DNA of 64,000 bases from Pseudomonas viridiflava. Its GTDB lineage: Bacteria; Pseudomonadota; Gammaproteobacteria; Pseudomonadales; Pseudomonadaceae. Location: the NCBI RefSeq assembly GCF_900591205.1, contig NZ_UUPU01000076.1:1-64000 (forward strand). Direction: 5' to 3'. Shown here piece after piece: positions 35,151 to 44,089 of this stretch (position 1 is the stretch's first letter; every line of letters starts with the position of its first letter). A program made the translations under genes and the position numbers. The notes under the pieces are model-generated. The model had not been told where the DNA came from, searched no databases, and was given only the letters and a program-made list of their open reading frames with translations.

Positions 35151-35279
35151 AACTTTAATTTACGTTTTGAATGCTCTAGGACGCGTCTTTCAGACGATTT
35201 ACCTTACAGTTTCATGACGTAATGAAAATGCAACGACGCGGGTACATTCTCAAAAACTTTACACCGAGGGGCCCCACGC

Positions 35280-35834
35280 ATGAGTAGCCAATTGCCACAC
35301 TTGTCCACCCCGCGTCTGTTATTGCGCGCTCTGGAAAAACACCAGGCCGAGACGTTGTGCGCCCTCGCCAACGGCCCGAAGATCGCCGACAACACCGCCC
35401 ACATTCCATCGCCCTACACCCTGCAAACCGCCCTGGATTTCATCGACGGCATGCACGAAAAATATCGTTCGGCGGGCTTGCTGAGCCTTGGGGTGCATCT
35501 GCGTGACACGGGCGAGTTGGTCGGTGTTGCCAGCTTGCGCATCAATGCGGCGCATCACTACGGGCACCTCGGCGGTTGGGAGGCTGCGGAGGTGCGCAAT
35601 CAGGGGTATGCCACCGAAGCGGCAAAGGCGCTGATGGACTACGGGTTTGCCGAGCTGGGCCTGCATCGCGTGGGCAGCCAATGTTTCAGCCGCAACAAGG
35701 AATCGGCGCGGGTCATGGAGAAAATCGGCCTGCATTACGAGGGCTGCATGCGTGGGGCGTTTTTCAAGAACGGTGTGCATGAGGACATGCTGGTATTCGC
35801 CACGGTGCGTGAGGATTGGGAGTACCGACTGTGA
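35280..35834 (+). CDS. GNAT N-acetyltransferase (RimJ/RimL-like)
   Basis: A 184-residue acetyltransferase. The N-terminus reads STPRLLLRALEKHQAETL, the acetyl-CoA pyrophosphate loop is near WEAAEVRNQGYATEAAKALMDYGF, and the C-terminal part is LHRVGSQCFSRNKESARVMEKIGLHYEG, the standard RimJ/RimL pattern. The acceptor (protein N-terminus or small amine) is unknown. Its TGA overlaps the GTG of the PhoD gene (GTGA), so the two are co-translated, though no functional link is obvious. Confidence 0.9.
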   Translation: MSSQLPHLSTPRLLLRALEKHQAETLCALANGPKIADNTAHIPSPYTLQTALDFIDGMHEKYRSAGLLSLGVHLRDTGELVGVASLRINAAHHYGHLGGWEAAEVRNQGYATEAAKALMDYGFAELGLHRVGSQCFSRNKESARVMEKIGLHYEGCMRGAFFKNGVHEDMLVFATVREDWEYRL

Positions 35835-37405
35835 GCGGCGGGGTGGACCATGATCGGCGTCGGGTACTCGCCGGGTTGGCCGTGGCTGGCGCGTTTTCGA
35901 TCCTCAGCCCTTTTGCGCGCAGTGCCGGGGTCGACTATCCGTTTACCCTGGGCGTGGCCTCGGGCGATCCGTTACCGGATGGGTTTGTGCTCTGGACACG
36001 CCTGGCGCCGCTGTTCAATGCGCTGGACGGCCGGGGTGGCTTGAGTCGTGCGGTGCCGGTGCGTTGGCGAGTGGCCAGCGATGCCGCGATGACGCGGGTC
36101 GTGCGCCAGGGCGAGGTTATGGCGACCGAGCGGTTTGCCCATTCGGTGCATGTGGAGGTGGCGGGGTTGGAGGCTGGCAGGCCGTACTGGTATCAGTTCG
36201 AGGGCCTTGGCGCGCAAAGCCCGGTGGGGCAGTGCCGCACGGCACCGGCGCTGCAGGCCATGGCGGCGGCGCGCGTGGGGTTTGTTTCCTGCTCGCACTG
36301 GGAGCGGGGTTATTTCAGTGCCTATCGGCACCTGGCCGCAGAGCAGCCCGACCTGGTGTTTTTCCTCGGTGACTATATCTACGACAGCTCCTACGCCGCG
36401 GACTCCGGCAAGGTCATTCGCGCCCATGGCAGCGCCAATGCGGTGAGCCTGAGCGACTATCGCAATCGCTACGCCCTGTACAAGACCGACCCCGACTTAC
36501 AGGCCCTGCATGCTGCGGCGCCCAGCGTGGCGACCTGGGACGATCACGAGGTGCAAAACGATTACGCCAACCGCTGGTCCCAGGACCCGAAGATTCCGCT
36601 GGCGCAGTTTCTGCAGCAGCGGGCGGCGGCTTACCAGGCTTTTTACGAACATATGCCACTGCGCGCCGGCAGCCGGCCCAATGGCCCCGACATGCGCATC
36701 TATCGGCGTTTGGACTACGGCCGGCTGGCGCGTTTTCATGTGTTGGATGGTCGACAGTATCGCTCCGAGCAACCGTGCATTGCGGCCAATGGCAGCCACC
36801 AGGGGCATATCGCCGCCGACACCTGCAGTGACTTGCGCGACCCGGCTCGCACCCTGCTCGGTTGGCAGCAGGAAGCCTGGCTGGACCAGGGTTTTGCTCA
36901 ATCGAAGGCGCAGTGGAATGTGATCGCGCAGGACCTGCTGGTGGCGCCACTGCTGCAGCGTGACCTGAGCAATCACATGTTGGGGCGTTGGACCGATGGC
37001 TGGGATGGCTATATGGCCAACCGCTCGCGGATGCTGGCGTCGATCCAGCGTCACCGGGTGAGCAATCCGGTGTTCTGGGGCGGGGATATTCACTCGTTCT
37101 GGGCCACGGACTTGCACGCCGACGGCAATGACCTGGACTCACCGATTGTGGCCACCGAGTTCGTGGGCTCATCGGTGACCTCCGATGGCCCACCCTTTGA
37201 GGCATTCAGCCAGCTCTTGCCGCTGAACCCCCATGTGAAGTTTTTCGACAGTCGCCAGCGCGGGTATGTGTCGGTCGAGTTGGAGGCTTCAAGAATGCTG
37301 ACCCATCTGCGGGTGATCAGCGACCCACGCGACCCTGCCGCTACGGTTTCGACCCTGAAGTCGTTTGTGGTGGAGCCGGGGCGGGCGGGGGCGATTGCGT
37401 TGTAG
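35831..37405 (+). CDS. Tat-exported PhoD-type phosphatase/phosphodiesterase
   Basis: A 524-residue PhoD-family metallophosphoesterase. The N-terminus (DRRRVLAGLAVAGAFSILSPFARSAG) is a twin-arginine signal, with the consensus Arg pair at 9-11. A Fn3-like region is followed by metal-binding motifs VSCSHWERGYF, FFLGDYIYDSSYA, ATWDDHEVQNDYANRW and FWGGDIHSFWATDL. Family members hydrolyse phosphodiesters and monoesters with Ca/Fe centres. GTG start overlapping the GNAT stop; an in-frame TTG lies 15 bases earlier. With the phospholipase D gene on the other side of the divergent promoter region, a role in organic phosphate use is plausible, but no Pho box was found. Confidence 0.9.
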   Translation: MSGGVDHDRRRVLAGLAVAGAFSILSPFARSAGVDYPFTLGVASGDPLPDGFVLWTRLAPLFNALDGRGGLSRAVPVRWRVASDAAMTRVVRQGEVMATERFAHSVHVEVAGLEAGRPYWYQFEGLGAQSPVGQCRTAPALQAMAAARVGFVSCSHWERGYFSAYRHLAAEQPDLVFFLGDYIYDSSYAADSGKVIRAHGSANAVSLSDYRNRYALYKTDPDLQALHAAAPSVATWDDHEVQNDYANRWSQDPKIPLAQFLQQRAAAYQAFYEHMPLRAGSRPNGPDMRIYRRLDYGRLARFHVLDGRQYRSEQPCIAANGSHQGHIAADTCSDLRDPARTLLGWQQEAWLDQGFAQSKAQWNVIAQDLLVAPLLQRDLSNHMLGRWTDGWDGYMANRSRMLASIQRHRVSNPVFWGGDIHSFWATDLHADGNDLDSPIVATEFVGSSVTSDGPPFEAFSQLLPLNPHVKFFDSRQRGYVSVELEASRMLTHLRVISDPRDPAATVSTLKSFVVEPGRAGAIAL

Positions 37406-37419
37406 CGCTCCTTGTGGTG

Positions 37420-37527
37420 AGCGCGCTTTTTGTTTCAGTTGGGCTTCCTGTAGTGAGCAGGCTTTTTGTGGCAGTTGGGCTTTTTGTAGTGAGAAGGCTT
37501 TCTGTGGCAGTTGGGTTTTTTGTGGCG
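37420..37527. repeat. Three tandem 36-bp repeats
   Basis: Three direct copies of a 36-base unit (37420-37455, 37456-37491, 37492-37527), of the form AGCAGGCTTTTTGTGGCAGT plus TGGGCTTTTTGTAGTG, differ at several positions each. There are no spacers between the units, so it is not CRISPR. Partial, inverted relatives of the unit occur at 37651-37710. Confidence 0.8.
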
Positions 37528-37650
37528 AGCGGGCTTGCCCGCGTTGGGCTGCGAAGCGGCCCTGATTGGGGCACCGCGTTGGGTCAGATTAACCTTACAA
37601 CAGGTTTTGGGGCCGCTGCGCAGCCCAACGCGGGCAAGCCCGCTCGCCAC
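37522..37650. repeat. Long inverted repeat (BIME-like)
   Basis: About 40 bases starting GTGGCGAGCGGGCTTGCCCG (37522-37561) are repeated in inverted order at 37611-37650, with a 49-base centre containing TTGGGTCAGATTAACC. It is a different family from the GTGGGAG repeats, built on GCGGGCTTGCCCGCG. It fills the gap between convergent PhoD and AlaX genes together with the tandem repeats to its left. Confidence 0.8.
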
Positions 37651-37721
37651 TAAAAGCCTGTTCACCACAAGTAGCCCGCTTGCCACAGGAAGTCCGCTTC
37701 CTATAGGGGGGATGTGCCGTC

Positions 37722-38348
37722 TCAGGCGATTTCGTAGCGTACCGACAACGCGCCCTTTTTTTCTGACAGGGCCAGGATCTTTACCTGGCCCAGCTCAGCC
37801 AAGGTTTGCACATGGGTGCCACCGCAAGCGTACGCGGGCAGTTCGCCGAAGCCGACTTCGCGAGTGCCATCTTCCAAAGTCATATGGCGCGGGTAGTCGG
37901 CGGCGATCCATTGGTTGACCCGCTGTTGAATCGCCTCGGCCTCGATGACTTGCGCGGCGTCGCCACGGATGAAGGTGATCTTGCCTTCGCCCGGCCAGTG
38001 ATGGGCCTTGATCGGCCTCCAGCCGAGGGTCTCGCCGGCGTTGCCGATCAGGTGCCCGGCGGAATGCAGGCGGGTATGCAGCGCACGACGCTGTTCATCG
38101 ACGCTTGCGCGGATCGGGCCCGGCGCCACAGGCTGTGCGACGTAGTGCACAACGCGGTCGGCTTCCTGGATGACCCGCAGCACTTGGCTTTCGCCAAGCC
38201 AGCCGGTATCGAACGGCTGCCCGCCGCCCTGAGGGTGGAAAATCGTCGACTGCAAAATGACCGCATAGTGGTCTTCGTGCGGGGTGCAACTGAGCACTTC
38301 AAGCTCGGCAGTCAGGTGGTCGTGGGTGAAAAACAGGCGCTCGGTCAT
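37722..38348 (-). CDS. Alanyl-tRNA editing protein (AlaX type)
   Basis: A 208-residue free-standing editing domain, expected to deacylate Ser- or Gly-tRNA-Ala in trans. The zinc-binding motifs are His91-x3-His95 in HTRLHSAGH, and Cys175/His179 in ACGGTH. FHPQGGGQPFDTG near residue 38 is the glycine motif of AlaX-M/AlaRS editing domains. Length fits AlaX-M. It is divergent from the LysR gene at 89 bases. Confidence 0.92.
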   Translation of the reverse strand: MTERLFFTHDHLTAELEVLSCTPHEDHYAVILQSTIFHPQGGGQPFDTGWLGESQVLRVIQEADRVVHYVAQPVAPGPIRASVDEQRRALHTRLHSAGHLIGNAGETLGWRPIKAHHWPGEGKITFIRGDAAQVIEAEAIQQRVNQWIAADYPRHMTLEDGTREVGFGELPAYACGGTHVQTLAELGQVKILALSEKKGALSVRYEIA

Positions 38349-38437
38349 CTTCTACATCCGCATCAAGGTTCTGCGCGCAGTATAAATTGTGCGTGATTGG
38401 GTGATAATCCGCTCCACTATCAATGGACCTGTGCGCT

Positions 38438-39370
38438 ATGAGCATTAATCTTCCTTTGCCATTACTGGGCGAAATGGCGATTTTCGTCAAAGTGGTGGAA
38501 GCCGGCAGCTTTTCCGAAGCCGCTCGGCAATTGAGTGTTTCGCCCTCGGCGGTCAGCCGCAGTATTTCGCGCCTGGAAAAGGCCCTGGCCACCCGCTTGC
38601 TGCAGCGCACGACCCGCAAGTTACGGCTGAGCGAGGGCGGTGAAGAAGTGTTCACGCGTTGCCAGGAAATGCTCGACGCAGCGCGCTCGGTGATGGAAAT
38701 AAGTGGCCAGTTCACCCACGAGGCCGAGGGCCTGGTGCGGGTCAGTGTGCCCAAGGCGGTGGGGCGGTTTGTGGTGCACCCGCATATGCCGGAGTTTCTG
38801 CGGCGTTATCCCAAGGTCGATGTGCAATTGATCCTTGAAGACCGGCCTATGGACCTCATTGACGACAATGTTGACCTGAGCATTCGAATCACCGACAGCC
38901 CGCCGCCGGGGCTGGTCGGGCGACAGTTATTGCCCATCGAACACCTGCTGTGCGCGACCCCGCACTACCTGGCCGAACACGGTACGCCGGGCCATCCGCA
39001 TGATTTGCCCGGGCACAGTTGCATCTACTTGGGTGAGACCCCGGCGGACTCACGCTGGAAGTTTCGCCAGGCGGGCAAGACGGTGACGGTAGGCGTGCGC
39101 GGGCGTTATGCGGCGAACCACACCGGGGTGCGGCTGGATGCAGTGTTGCAGCATGTGGGGATCGGCAGCTTGCCGTATTTCACGGCGCGCCATGCCTTGG
39201 AAGAGGGGCGGGTGGTGCAGGTATTGCCGGAGTGGGACTTTATTGCGTCCTACCATGGCGAGGCATGGTTGCTGCATTCGCCGACGCGGTATCTTCCGCC
39301 GAAGTTGCGGGTGTTTATTGATTATCTGGTGGCGTGTATGGCGACGGAGCCGACCCTGCGTCGACGATAG
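38438..39370 (+). CDS. LysR-family transcription regulator
   Basis: A 310-residue LTTR. The N-terminal winged helix reads FVKVVEAGSFSEAARQLSVSPSAVSRSISRLEKALATRLLQRTTRKLRLSEGG, and the effector domain starts at about 92. Regulators of this CrgA/DmlR-like type often control a divergent gene; here that is the AlaX editing gene, which may be chance. An ATG 15 bases earlier is equally weak in ribosome site, so the exact start is uncertain. A GTGGGAG-type repeat follows. Confidence 0.88.
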   Translation: MSINLPLPLLGEMAIFVKVVEAGSFSEAARQLSVSPSAVSRSISRLEKALATRLLQRTTRKLRLSEGGEEVFTRCQEMLDAARSVMEISGQFTHEAEGLVRVSVPKAVGRFVVHPHMPEFLRRYPKVDVQLILEDRPMDLIDDNVDLSIRITDSPPPGLVGRQLLPIEHLLCATPHYLAEHGTPGHPHDLPGHSCIYLGETPADSRWKFRQAGKTVTVGVRGRYAANHTGVRLDAVLQHVGIGSLPYFTARHALEEGRVVQVLPEWDFIASYHGEAWLLHSPTRYLPPKLRVFIDYLVACMATEPTLRRR

Positions 39371-39386
39371 ACCTGGCGGCAGGCTT

Positions 39387-39477
39387 GTGTGGGAGCTGGC
39401 TTGCCTGCGATAGCATCACCTCGGTTGGGCTGAGAGACCGAGGTGCCTGCATCGCAAGCAAGCCAGCGCCTGCACAA
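39387..39477. repeat. REP-type inverted pair
   Basis: TGTGGGAGCTGGCTTGCC (left) faces ATCGCAAGCAAGCCAGC (right), with an inner CCTCGGTT/ACCGAGG hairpin. Same family as the copies at 45.9 and 52.5 kb, with some decay of the right arm. Confidence 0.82.
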
Positions 39478-39499
39478 CAGCGCTTTACCTACGCAGGGA

Positions 39500-39907
39500 T
39501 CAGTGCTTGCTCTGATCCTGCGGCATCGCCAGCAGTTGCTTTTCCTGGTTCCAGTCGAACGGTTCGTCGTTCTGTTCGGCTTCAAAGCGCCGCTCTTCCA
39601 GGGCCTGATACAGGTCCAGTTCTTCGTCAGGCATGAAGTGCAGGCAGTCGCCACCGAAGAACCACAGCAGGTCGCGGGGCACCAGGTGGGCAATCTGCGG
39701 GTAACGCAGGATGACCTGGCTCATCAGGTCCTGGCCCAGGTACTGGCTTTCGATCGGGTCGATCGGCAGCAGGGCGCGCAATTCGTCGAAACGCTCCAGG
39801 AACAGGGTGTGGCTTTCCTCCGGCACCTGTTCGGCTTCGCCGACGGCAACCAGGATGCTGCGCAAGTGGTCGAGCAAGACGAGATGATCGGCAACGACGT
39901 TGGACAC
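39500..39907 (-). CDS. Conserved protein of unknown function (PA2816-like position)
   Basis: A 135-residue acidic, soluble, mostly helical protein. The N-terminal half is helical (ADHLVLLDHLRSILVAVGEAEQVP), followed by LGQDLMSQVILRYPQIAHLVPRDLLWFFGGDCLHFMPDEELDLYQALEERRFEAEQ, and the end is hydrophilic. It uses a GTG start with AGAGGA seven bases upstream. It lies beside fadE as in P. aeruginosa PA2816-PA2815, but a terminator between the two shows that it has its own promoter. No recognised domain. Confidence 0.82.
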   Translation of the reverse strand: MSNVVADHLVLLDHLRSILVAVGEAEQVPEESHTLFLERFDELRALLPIDPIESQYLGQDLMSQVILRYPQIAHLVPRDLLWFFGGDCLHFMPDEELDLYQALEERRFEAEQNDEPFDWNQEKQLLAMPQDQSKH

Positions 39908-39924
39908 GAGATAAGTCCTCTAAA

Positions 39925-39963
39925 GCAAAAACGGGCGCGAGAGTATATAGCCCTCGCGCCCGT
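39925..39963 (-). terminator. Intrinsic terminator after fadE
   Basis: ACGGGCGCGAG (39931-39941) pairs perfectly with CTCGCGCCCGT (39953-39963). On the minus strand the stem is followed by TTTTGC. It lies between fadE and the 135-residue protein gene. Confidence 0.8.
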
Positions 39964-39982
39964 ATTTATATGACCGCTCGAC

Positions 39983-42430
39983 TCAGCGGACCTTGCCCTC
40001 AGTGTGCTCCAGCTCCTCCTTGCTGAAATCATCCACGTCGATCACCTTGCGCCGTGCCGCTTCGGCGTCGCGCAGGGTTTGCGCTTCGGCCGGTTGCAGC
40101 ACCCCGGCGTGCAACGCAGCATCAATGGCGTGCTCCCCGGCGGTCGGTTTGACCTGGCCGCTTTTGAGCGCGGCATGCAGTTTTTTCTGCAACGGATGGC
40201 TGGCGCCGAGCAGGTCATAGGCATGTTGCAGCGCGCCCACCGGATCTTCCGCCGATTGCGGGCGGTAGCAGCCGGCCAGCAGCTCCTCCAGGGTTGGGTC
40301 GCCCTTGGCGCGGCCAATCACTGCGGCCACTTCGGCGTCGAGTGCATCGGACGGCCCGGTATGGCGACGCCCGAACGGGAACACGATCACCCGCAGCAGG
40401 CAACCCAGCACCTTGTTCGGGAAGTTGCTCAGCAGTTCATCCAGTGCGCGCTCCGACTCGCCAAGGCTTTCTTCCATGGCCCAGGCGAACAGCGGTTCCA
40501 GGTGGTCCGGCGAATCCAGGTCGTGATAACGCTTGAGCGCCGCCGACGCCAGGTACATATGGCTCAGCACATCCCCCAGGCGTGCCGACAAACGTTCGCG
40601 ACGTTTCAGCTCGCCGCCCAGCAGCATCATGCTCAGGTCGGCGAGCAGGGCGAAGGCGGCGGCCTGACGGTTCAGTGCACGGAAGTAACCCTGGCTCAGA
40701 CGGTTGCCCGGAGCTTTCTCGAAGTGCCCAACACCAAGGTTCAGCACCAGGGTGCTGGCAGCGTTGCTCACGGCAAAACCGATGTGCTGCATCAACAGAC
40801 CGTCGAACTCCTTCAATGCCTGGTCATGGTCTTCGCGACCGGCCAGGGCCATTTCCTTGAGCACGAAAGGATGGCAGCGAATCGCGCCCTGGCCAAAGAT
40901 CATCAGGTTACGCGAAAGGATATTTGCGCCTTCGACGGTGATGAAAATCGGCGCGCCTTGCCAGCTGCGGCCCAGGTAGTTGTTGGGGCCCATGATGATG
41001 CCCTTGCCGCCGTGCACATCCATTGCATGGCTTATGCACTCTCGGCCGCGCTCGGTCAGGTGGTACTTGAGAATCGCCGAAAGCACCGAGGGTTTTTCAC
41101 CGAGGTCCACGGCATTGGCGGTGAGCATGCGTGCGCTGTCCATCAGCCACGCGTTGCCGCCGATGCGCGCCAGGGCCTCCTGGATGCCTTCGAAAGCCGA
41201 CAGCGGTACGTTGAACTGTTCGCGTACCTGGGCGTACTGGCCGGTCACCAGGCTGGTGAACTTGGCGGCGCCGGTGCCCACGGCCGGTAGAGAGATCGAA
41301 CGGCCTACAGACAGGCAGTTCATCAACATCATCCAGCCCTTGCCGAGCATCTCCTGGCCACCGATCAGGAATTGCAGGGGGATGAACACATCCTTGCCCG
41401 AGTTGGGGCCGTTCATGAAGGCGGCGCCAAGGGGCAGGTGACGACGGCCGATTTCCACGCCCGGGGTGTCGGTGGGGATCAGCGCCAGGCTGATGCCCAG
41501 GTCTTCTTCTTCGCCCAGCAGGTGGTCCGGGTCATGCGCCTTGAAGGCCAGGCCGAGCAGGGTCGCGACTGGGCCAAGGGTGATGTAGCGTTTTTCCCAG
41601 TTCAGGCGCAGGCCGAGGGTTTCCTTACCTTCCCACTCACCTTTGCAGATCACGCCAGTGTCGGGCATGGCGCCGGCGTCGGAGCCGGCCAGCGGGCCGG
41701 TCAGCGCAAAGCATGGGATATCATCGCCACGCGCCAGGCGCGGCAGGTAGTGATTGCGTTGCTCGTCGGTGCCGTAATGCAGCAGCAATTCCGCCGGGCC
41801 GAGGGAGTTGGGAACCATCACCGTGGAGGCCAGATCGCCGCTGCGGGTGGCGAGTTTCATCGCGACCTGGGAGTGCGCGTAGGCCGAGAAGCCCTTGCCG
41901 CCGTATTCCTTGGGAATGATCAGGGCGAAGAAGCCATGGGTCTTGATGTGCTCCCAGGCGGCGGGCGGCAGGTCCATGGCCTGGCCGATTTCCCAGTCGC
42001 TGACCATGGCGCAGAGTTCTTCGGTGGGGCCGTCGATGAACGCCTGTTCTTCTTCGGTCAGTTGCACCTTGGGGTAGGCCAGCAACTTGTCCCAGTCGGG
42101 GCGCCCGCTGAACAGCTCGCCATCCCACCACACCGTGCCGGCGTCAATGGCATCGCGCTCGGTCTCGGACATCGGCGGCAGGACTTTCTGGAACCAACTG
42201 AACAGCGGCTTGGTGAAGTATTGGCGACGCAGGTCGGGCAGCAGCAAGGGCGCAGCCACCACAGCGATCAACACCCAGAAGATCAGCAGCAGCCAACCCG
42301 GTGCATGGCTCCAGGCGCCCATCGCCAGCAGGTACACGGCGACCACACCCAGCGCGGGCAGGGGCGCGACGCGGCGGTGTGCCAGGTAGGCAATGCCGAC
42401 CACCAGAACCAGTATCCACAACAACAGCAT
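39983..42430 (-). CDS. fadE: Acyl-CoA dehydrogenase, FadE type
   Basis: First-step oxidation of fatty acyl-CoA to trans-2-enoyl-CoA. The 815-residue protein is about the length of E. coli FadE (814). Two to three N-terminal hydrophobic segments (LLLWILVLVVGIAYLAHR, GVVAVYLLAMGAW, WLLLIFWVLIAVVAAPLLL) precede the dehydrogenase core (IPKEYGGKGFSAYAHSQV, FALTGPLAGSDAG, AMDVHGGKGIIMGPNNYLG), and a DUF1974-type C-terminal region follows. The ATG at MLLLWIL is chosen because GGAGGA sits 7 bases upstream; a TTG lies two codons earlier. A terminator follows. Equivalent in place to PA2815. Confidence 0.94.
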   Translation of the reverse strand: MLLLWILVLVVGIAYLAHRRVAPLPALGVVAVYLLAMGAWSHAPGWLLLIFWVLIAVVAAPLLLPDLRRQYFTKPLFSWFQKVLPPMSETERDAIDAGTVWWDGELFSGRPDWDKLLAYPKVQLTEEEQAFIDGPTEELCAMVSDWEIGQAMDLPPAAWEHIKTHGFFALIIPKEYGGKGFSAYAHSQVAMKLATRSGDLASTVMVPNSLGPAELLLHYGTDEQRNHYLPRLARGDDIPCFALTGPLAGSDAGAMPDTGVICKGEWEGKETLGLRLNWEKRYITLGPVATLLGLAFKAHDPDHLLGEEEDLGISLALIPTDTPGVEIGRRHLPLGAAFMNGPNSGKDVFIPLQFLIGGQEMLGKGWMMLMNCLSVGRSISLPAVGTGAAKFTSLVTGQYAQVREQFNVPLSAFEGIQEALARIGGNAWLMDSARMLTANAVDLGEKPSVLSAILKYHLTERGRECISHAMDVHGGKGIIMGPNNYLGRSWQGAPIFITVEGANILSRNLMIFGQGAIRCHPFVLKEMALAGREDHDQALKEFDGLLMQHIGFAVSNAASTLVLNLGVGHFEKAPGNRLSQGYFRALNRQAAAFALLADLSMMLLGGELKRRERLSARLGDVLSHMYLASAALKRYHDLDSPDHLEPLFAWAMEESLGESERALDELLSNFPNKVLGCLLRVIVFPFGRRHTGPSDALDAEVAAVIGRAKGDPTLEELLAGCYRPQSAEDPVGALQHAYDLLGASHPLQKKLHAALKSGQVKPTAGEHAIDAALHAGVLQPAEAQTLRDAEAARRKVIDVDDFSKEELEHTEGKVR

Positions 42431-42621
42431 ATTCAATCCTCCGTGAAACCAGGGGCGAAACCACCAAGGAGCTTAGTCGGCATCCGAACAAGCGGGGTGA
42501 TCAGGGTGTAACGAGTTGTGCTGGGAGCGCCGATCACCAGGCCCCGACATTTGGCCGAATCGTCGTTATCGCGATGGCCGACCTGCCGTTAAACTCCAGG
42601 CTTCCCCCGGAGATCAAGCTC

Positions 42622-43281
42622 ATGGATACGTACCTGAGTCCCAGCCGCTTCATCGATAGTGACCACCCTGCGGTGGTGGAGTTCGCCGAAAAACATCGTG
42701 GAACCCGCGCGGATTTAAGTGACCAGGCAGTCAGCCTTTACTACGCCGTGCGTGAGGCGATTCGCTACAACCCCTACACGTTCAGCCGTGATCCAGACAC
42801 CTTGAACGCCAGCTTCGCCGTGGCCGCCGGTGAAAGCTACTGCGTGCCCAAGGCCACCTTGCTCGCCGCCTGCGCCCGCCACTGCGGCATCCCGGCGCGT
42901 ATCGGGCTGGCAGATGTGCGCAATCACCTGTCGACGCCACGCCTGATCGCGTTGCTCAAAAGTGACGTGTTTGCCATGCACGGCTACACCGAACTTTACC
43001 TGAACGGGCGCTGGGTCAAGGCCACCCCGGCCTTCAACAGCCAACTGTGCGCACTGTTCGATGTGCCGCCGCTGGATTTCGATGGGGTCAACGACAGCGT
43101 GTTCCACCCGTTCAATCGTCAGGGCCAGCGCTCGATGGAGTATGTGCTGGACCATGGGCAATTTTGCGATGTGCCCGAGGCGTTGTACTTCGGCCATATT
43201 CAGCAGTGTTACCCGCATCTGTTCGGCGACGACATGCCGACCCTGCTGGGTGATATGCAGAGCGATTTAAGCCGCGGGTGA
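42622..43281 (+). CDS. Transglutaminase-like superfamily protein
   Basis: A 219-residue protein with the transglutaminase-like fold. The nucleophile motif is ESYCVPKATLLAACARHCGIPAR with Cys74, and His120 is in MHGYTELYLNGRW. The third residue, normally Asp in a W..xDP motif, falls in WVKATPAFN, where no Asp is visible, so protease activity may be altered or the triad completed elsewhere. The ATG at MDTYLSPS has GGAG seven bases upstream. It is divergent from fadE and 56 bases ahead of the GST gene. Function unknown. Confidence 0.85.
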   Translation: MDTYLSPSRFIDSDHPAVVEFAEKHRGTRADLSDQAVSLYYAVREAIRYNPYTFSRDPDTLNASFAVAAGESYCVPKATLLAACARHCGIPARIGLADVRNHLSTPRLIALLKSDVFAMHGYTELYLNGRWVKATPAFNSQLCALFDVPPLDFDGVNDSVFHPFNRQGQRSMEYVLDHGQFCDVPEALYFGHIQQCYPHLFGDDMPTLLGDMQSDLSRG

Positions 43282-43337
43282 ACCGGCGTATGCTGCTGCG
43301 TTCATCAAGCCATGTTTATCCACAATAAGGCGCGGTC

Positions 43338-43955
43338 ATGCTGAAAATCTGGGGTCGTAAAAATTCATCAAACGTCAGGAAGGCACTCTGGTGCGCCGAG
43401 GAACTCGGTCTGGACTATGAGGCAATTGATGCGGGTGGGGCTTTTGGGGTGGTCGACACGCCGCAGTACCGGGCGCTGAATCCCAATGGTCGGGTGCCGA
43501 TGATCGAAGACGGCGACTTTGTGCTGTGGGAATCCAACACCATCGTGCGTTACCTGTGCGCCAAGCAGCAGTCGAGCTGGTGCCCGAGCGATCTGAAAGC
43601 GCGGGCCAACGCTGAAAAATGGATGGACTGGACCACCTCGACCCTGGCCGAACCGTTCAAGGCGGTGTTTTGGGGCATCCTGCGCACCCCTGCGGACAAA
43701 CAGAACTGGGATAGCATCAATGCAGGGCGTCAAGCCTGTATAGATGCGTTGAGCACCGTGGATAAAGCCCTCGCCGAGCAACCCTACCTGTCTGGCAACG
43801 AGATCGGCATGGGCGATATTCCTCTGGGCAGCTTTGCCTACGCCTGGTTTGAAATGCCTATCGAACGGCCCTCGATGCCCCATCTTGAGGCTTGGTATCA
43901 GCGCCTTCAGCAGCGCCCGGCCTACCGCAAAGCGGTGATGACCGCGTTGACTTAA
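43338..43955 (+). CDS. Glutathione S-transferase
   Basis: A 205-residue cytosolic GST. The thioredoxin-like domain (MLKIWGRKNSSNVRKALWCAEELGLDYE, NPNGRVPMIEDGDFVLWESNTIVRYL) carries the glutathione-binding VPMI cis-Pro and ESN motif. The catalytic residue is probably Ser10 or Ser11. The helical domain has the N-capping box GMGDIPLGSFAYAW. Substrate unknown; place equals PA2813. It may be co-transcribed with the transglutaminase-like gene. Confidence 0.92.
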   Translation: MLKIWGRKNSSNVRKALWCAEELGLDYEAIDAGGAFGVVDTPQYRALNPNGRVPMIEDGDFVLWESNTIVRYLCAKQQSSWCPSDLKARANAEKWMDWTTSTLAEPFKAVFWGILRTPADKQNWDSINAGRQACIDALSTVDKALAEQPYLSGNEIGMGDIPLGSFAYAWFEMPIERPSMPHLEAWYQRLQQRPAYRKAVMTALT

Positions 43956-44089
43956 TACCCACTATTAATACGGGTGACTGTACTTGTGCGGCGTGGGCAA
44001 GCACCATGCTCGTCCTGCGCCGCCGTTGAACTACCTGGGCTGCGCCCTCATCTACTGTTTCTATTCCCTTCTTTGGTGCGTATTCCGAT

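Noticed and set aside
35090..35279. Pho box upstream of the TonB/PLD operon and GNAT-PhoD
   Set aside because: I looked for two CTGTCAT-like repeats at 11-base spacing on both strands and found none, so phosphate control is not claimed.
37420..37527. CRISPR array
   Set aside because: The 36-bp units are directly adjacent without spacers, vary in sequence and have no cas genes near.
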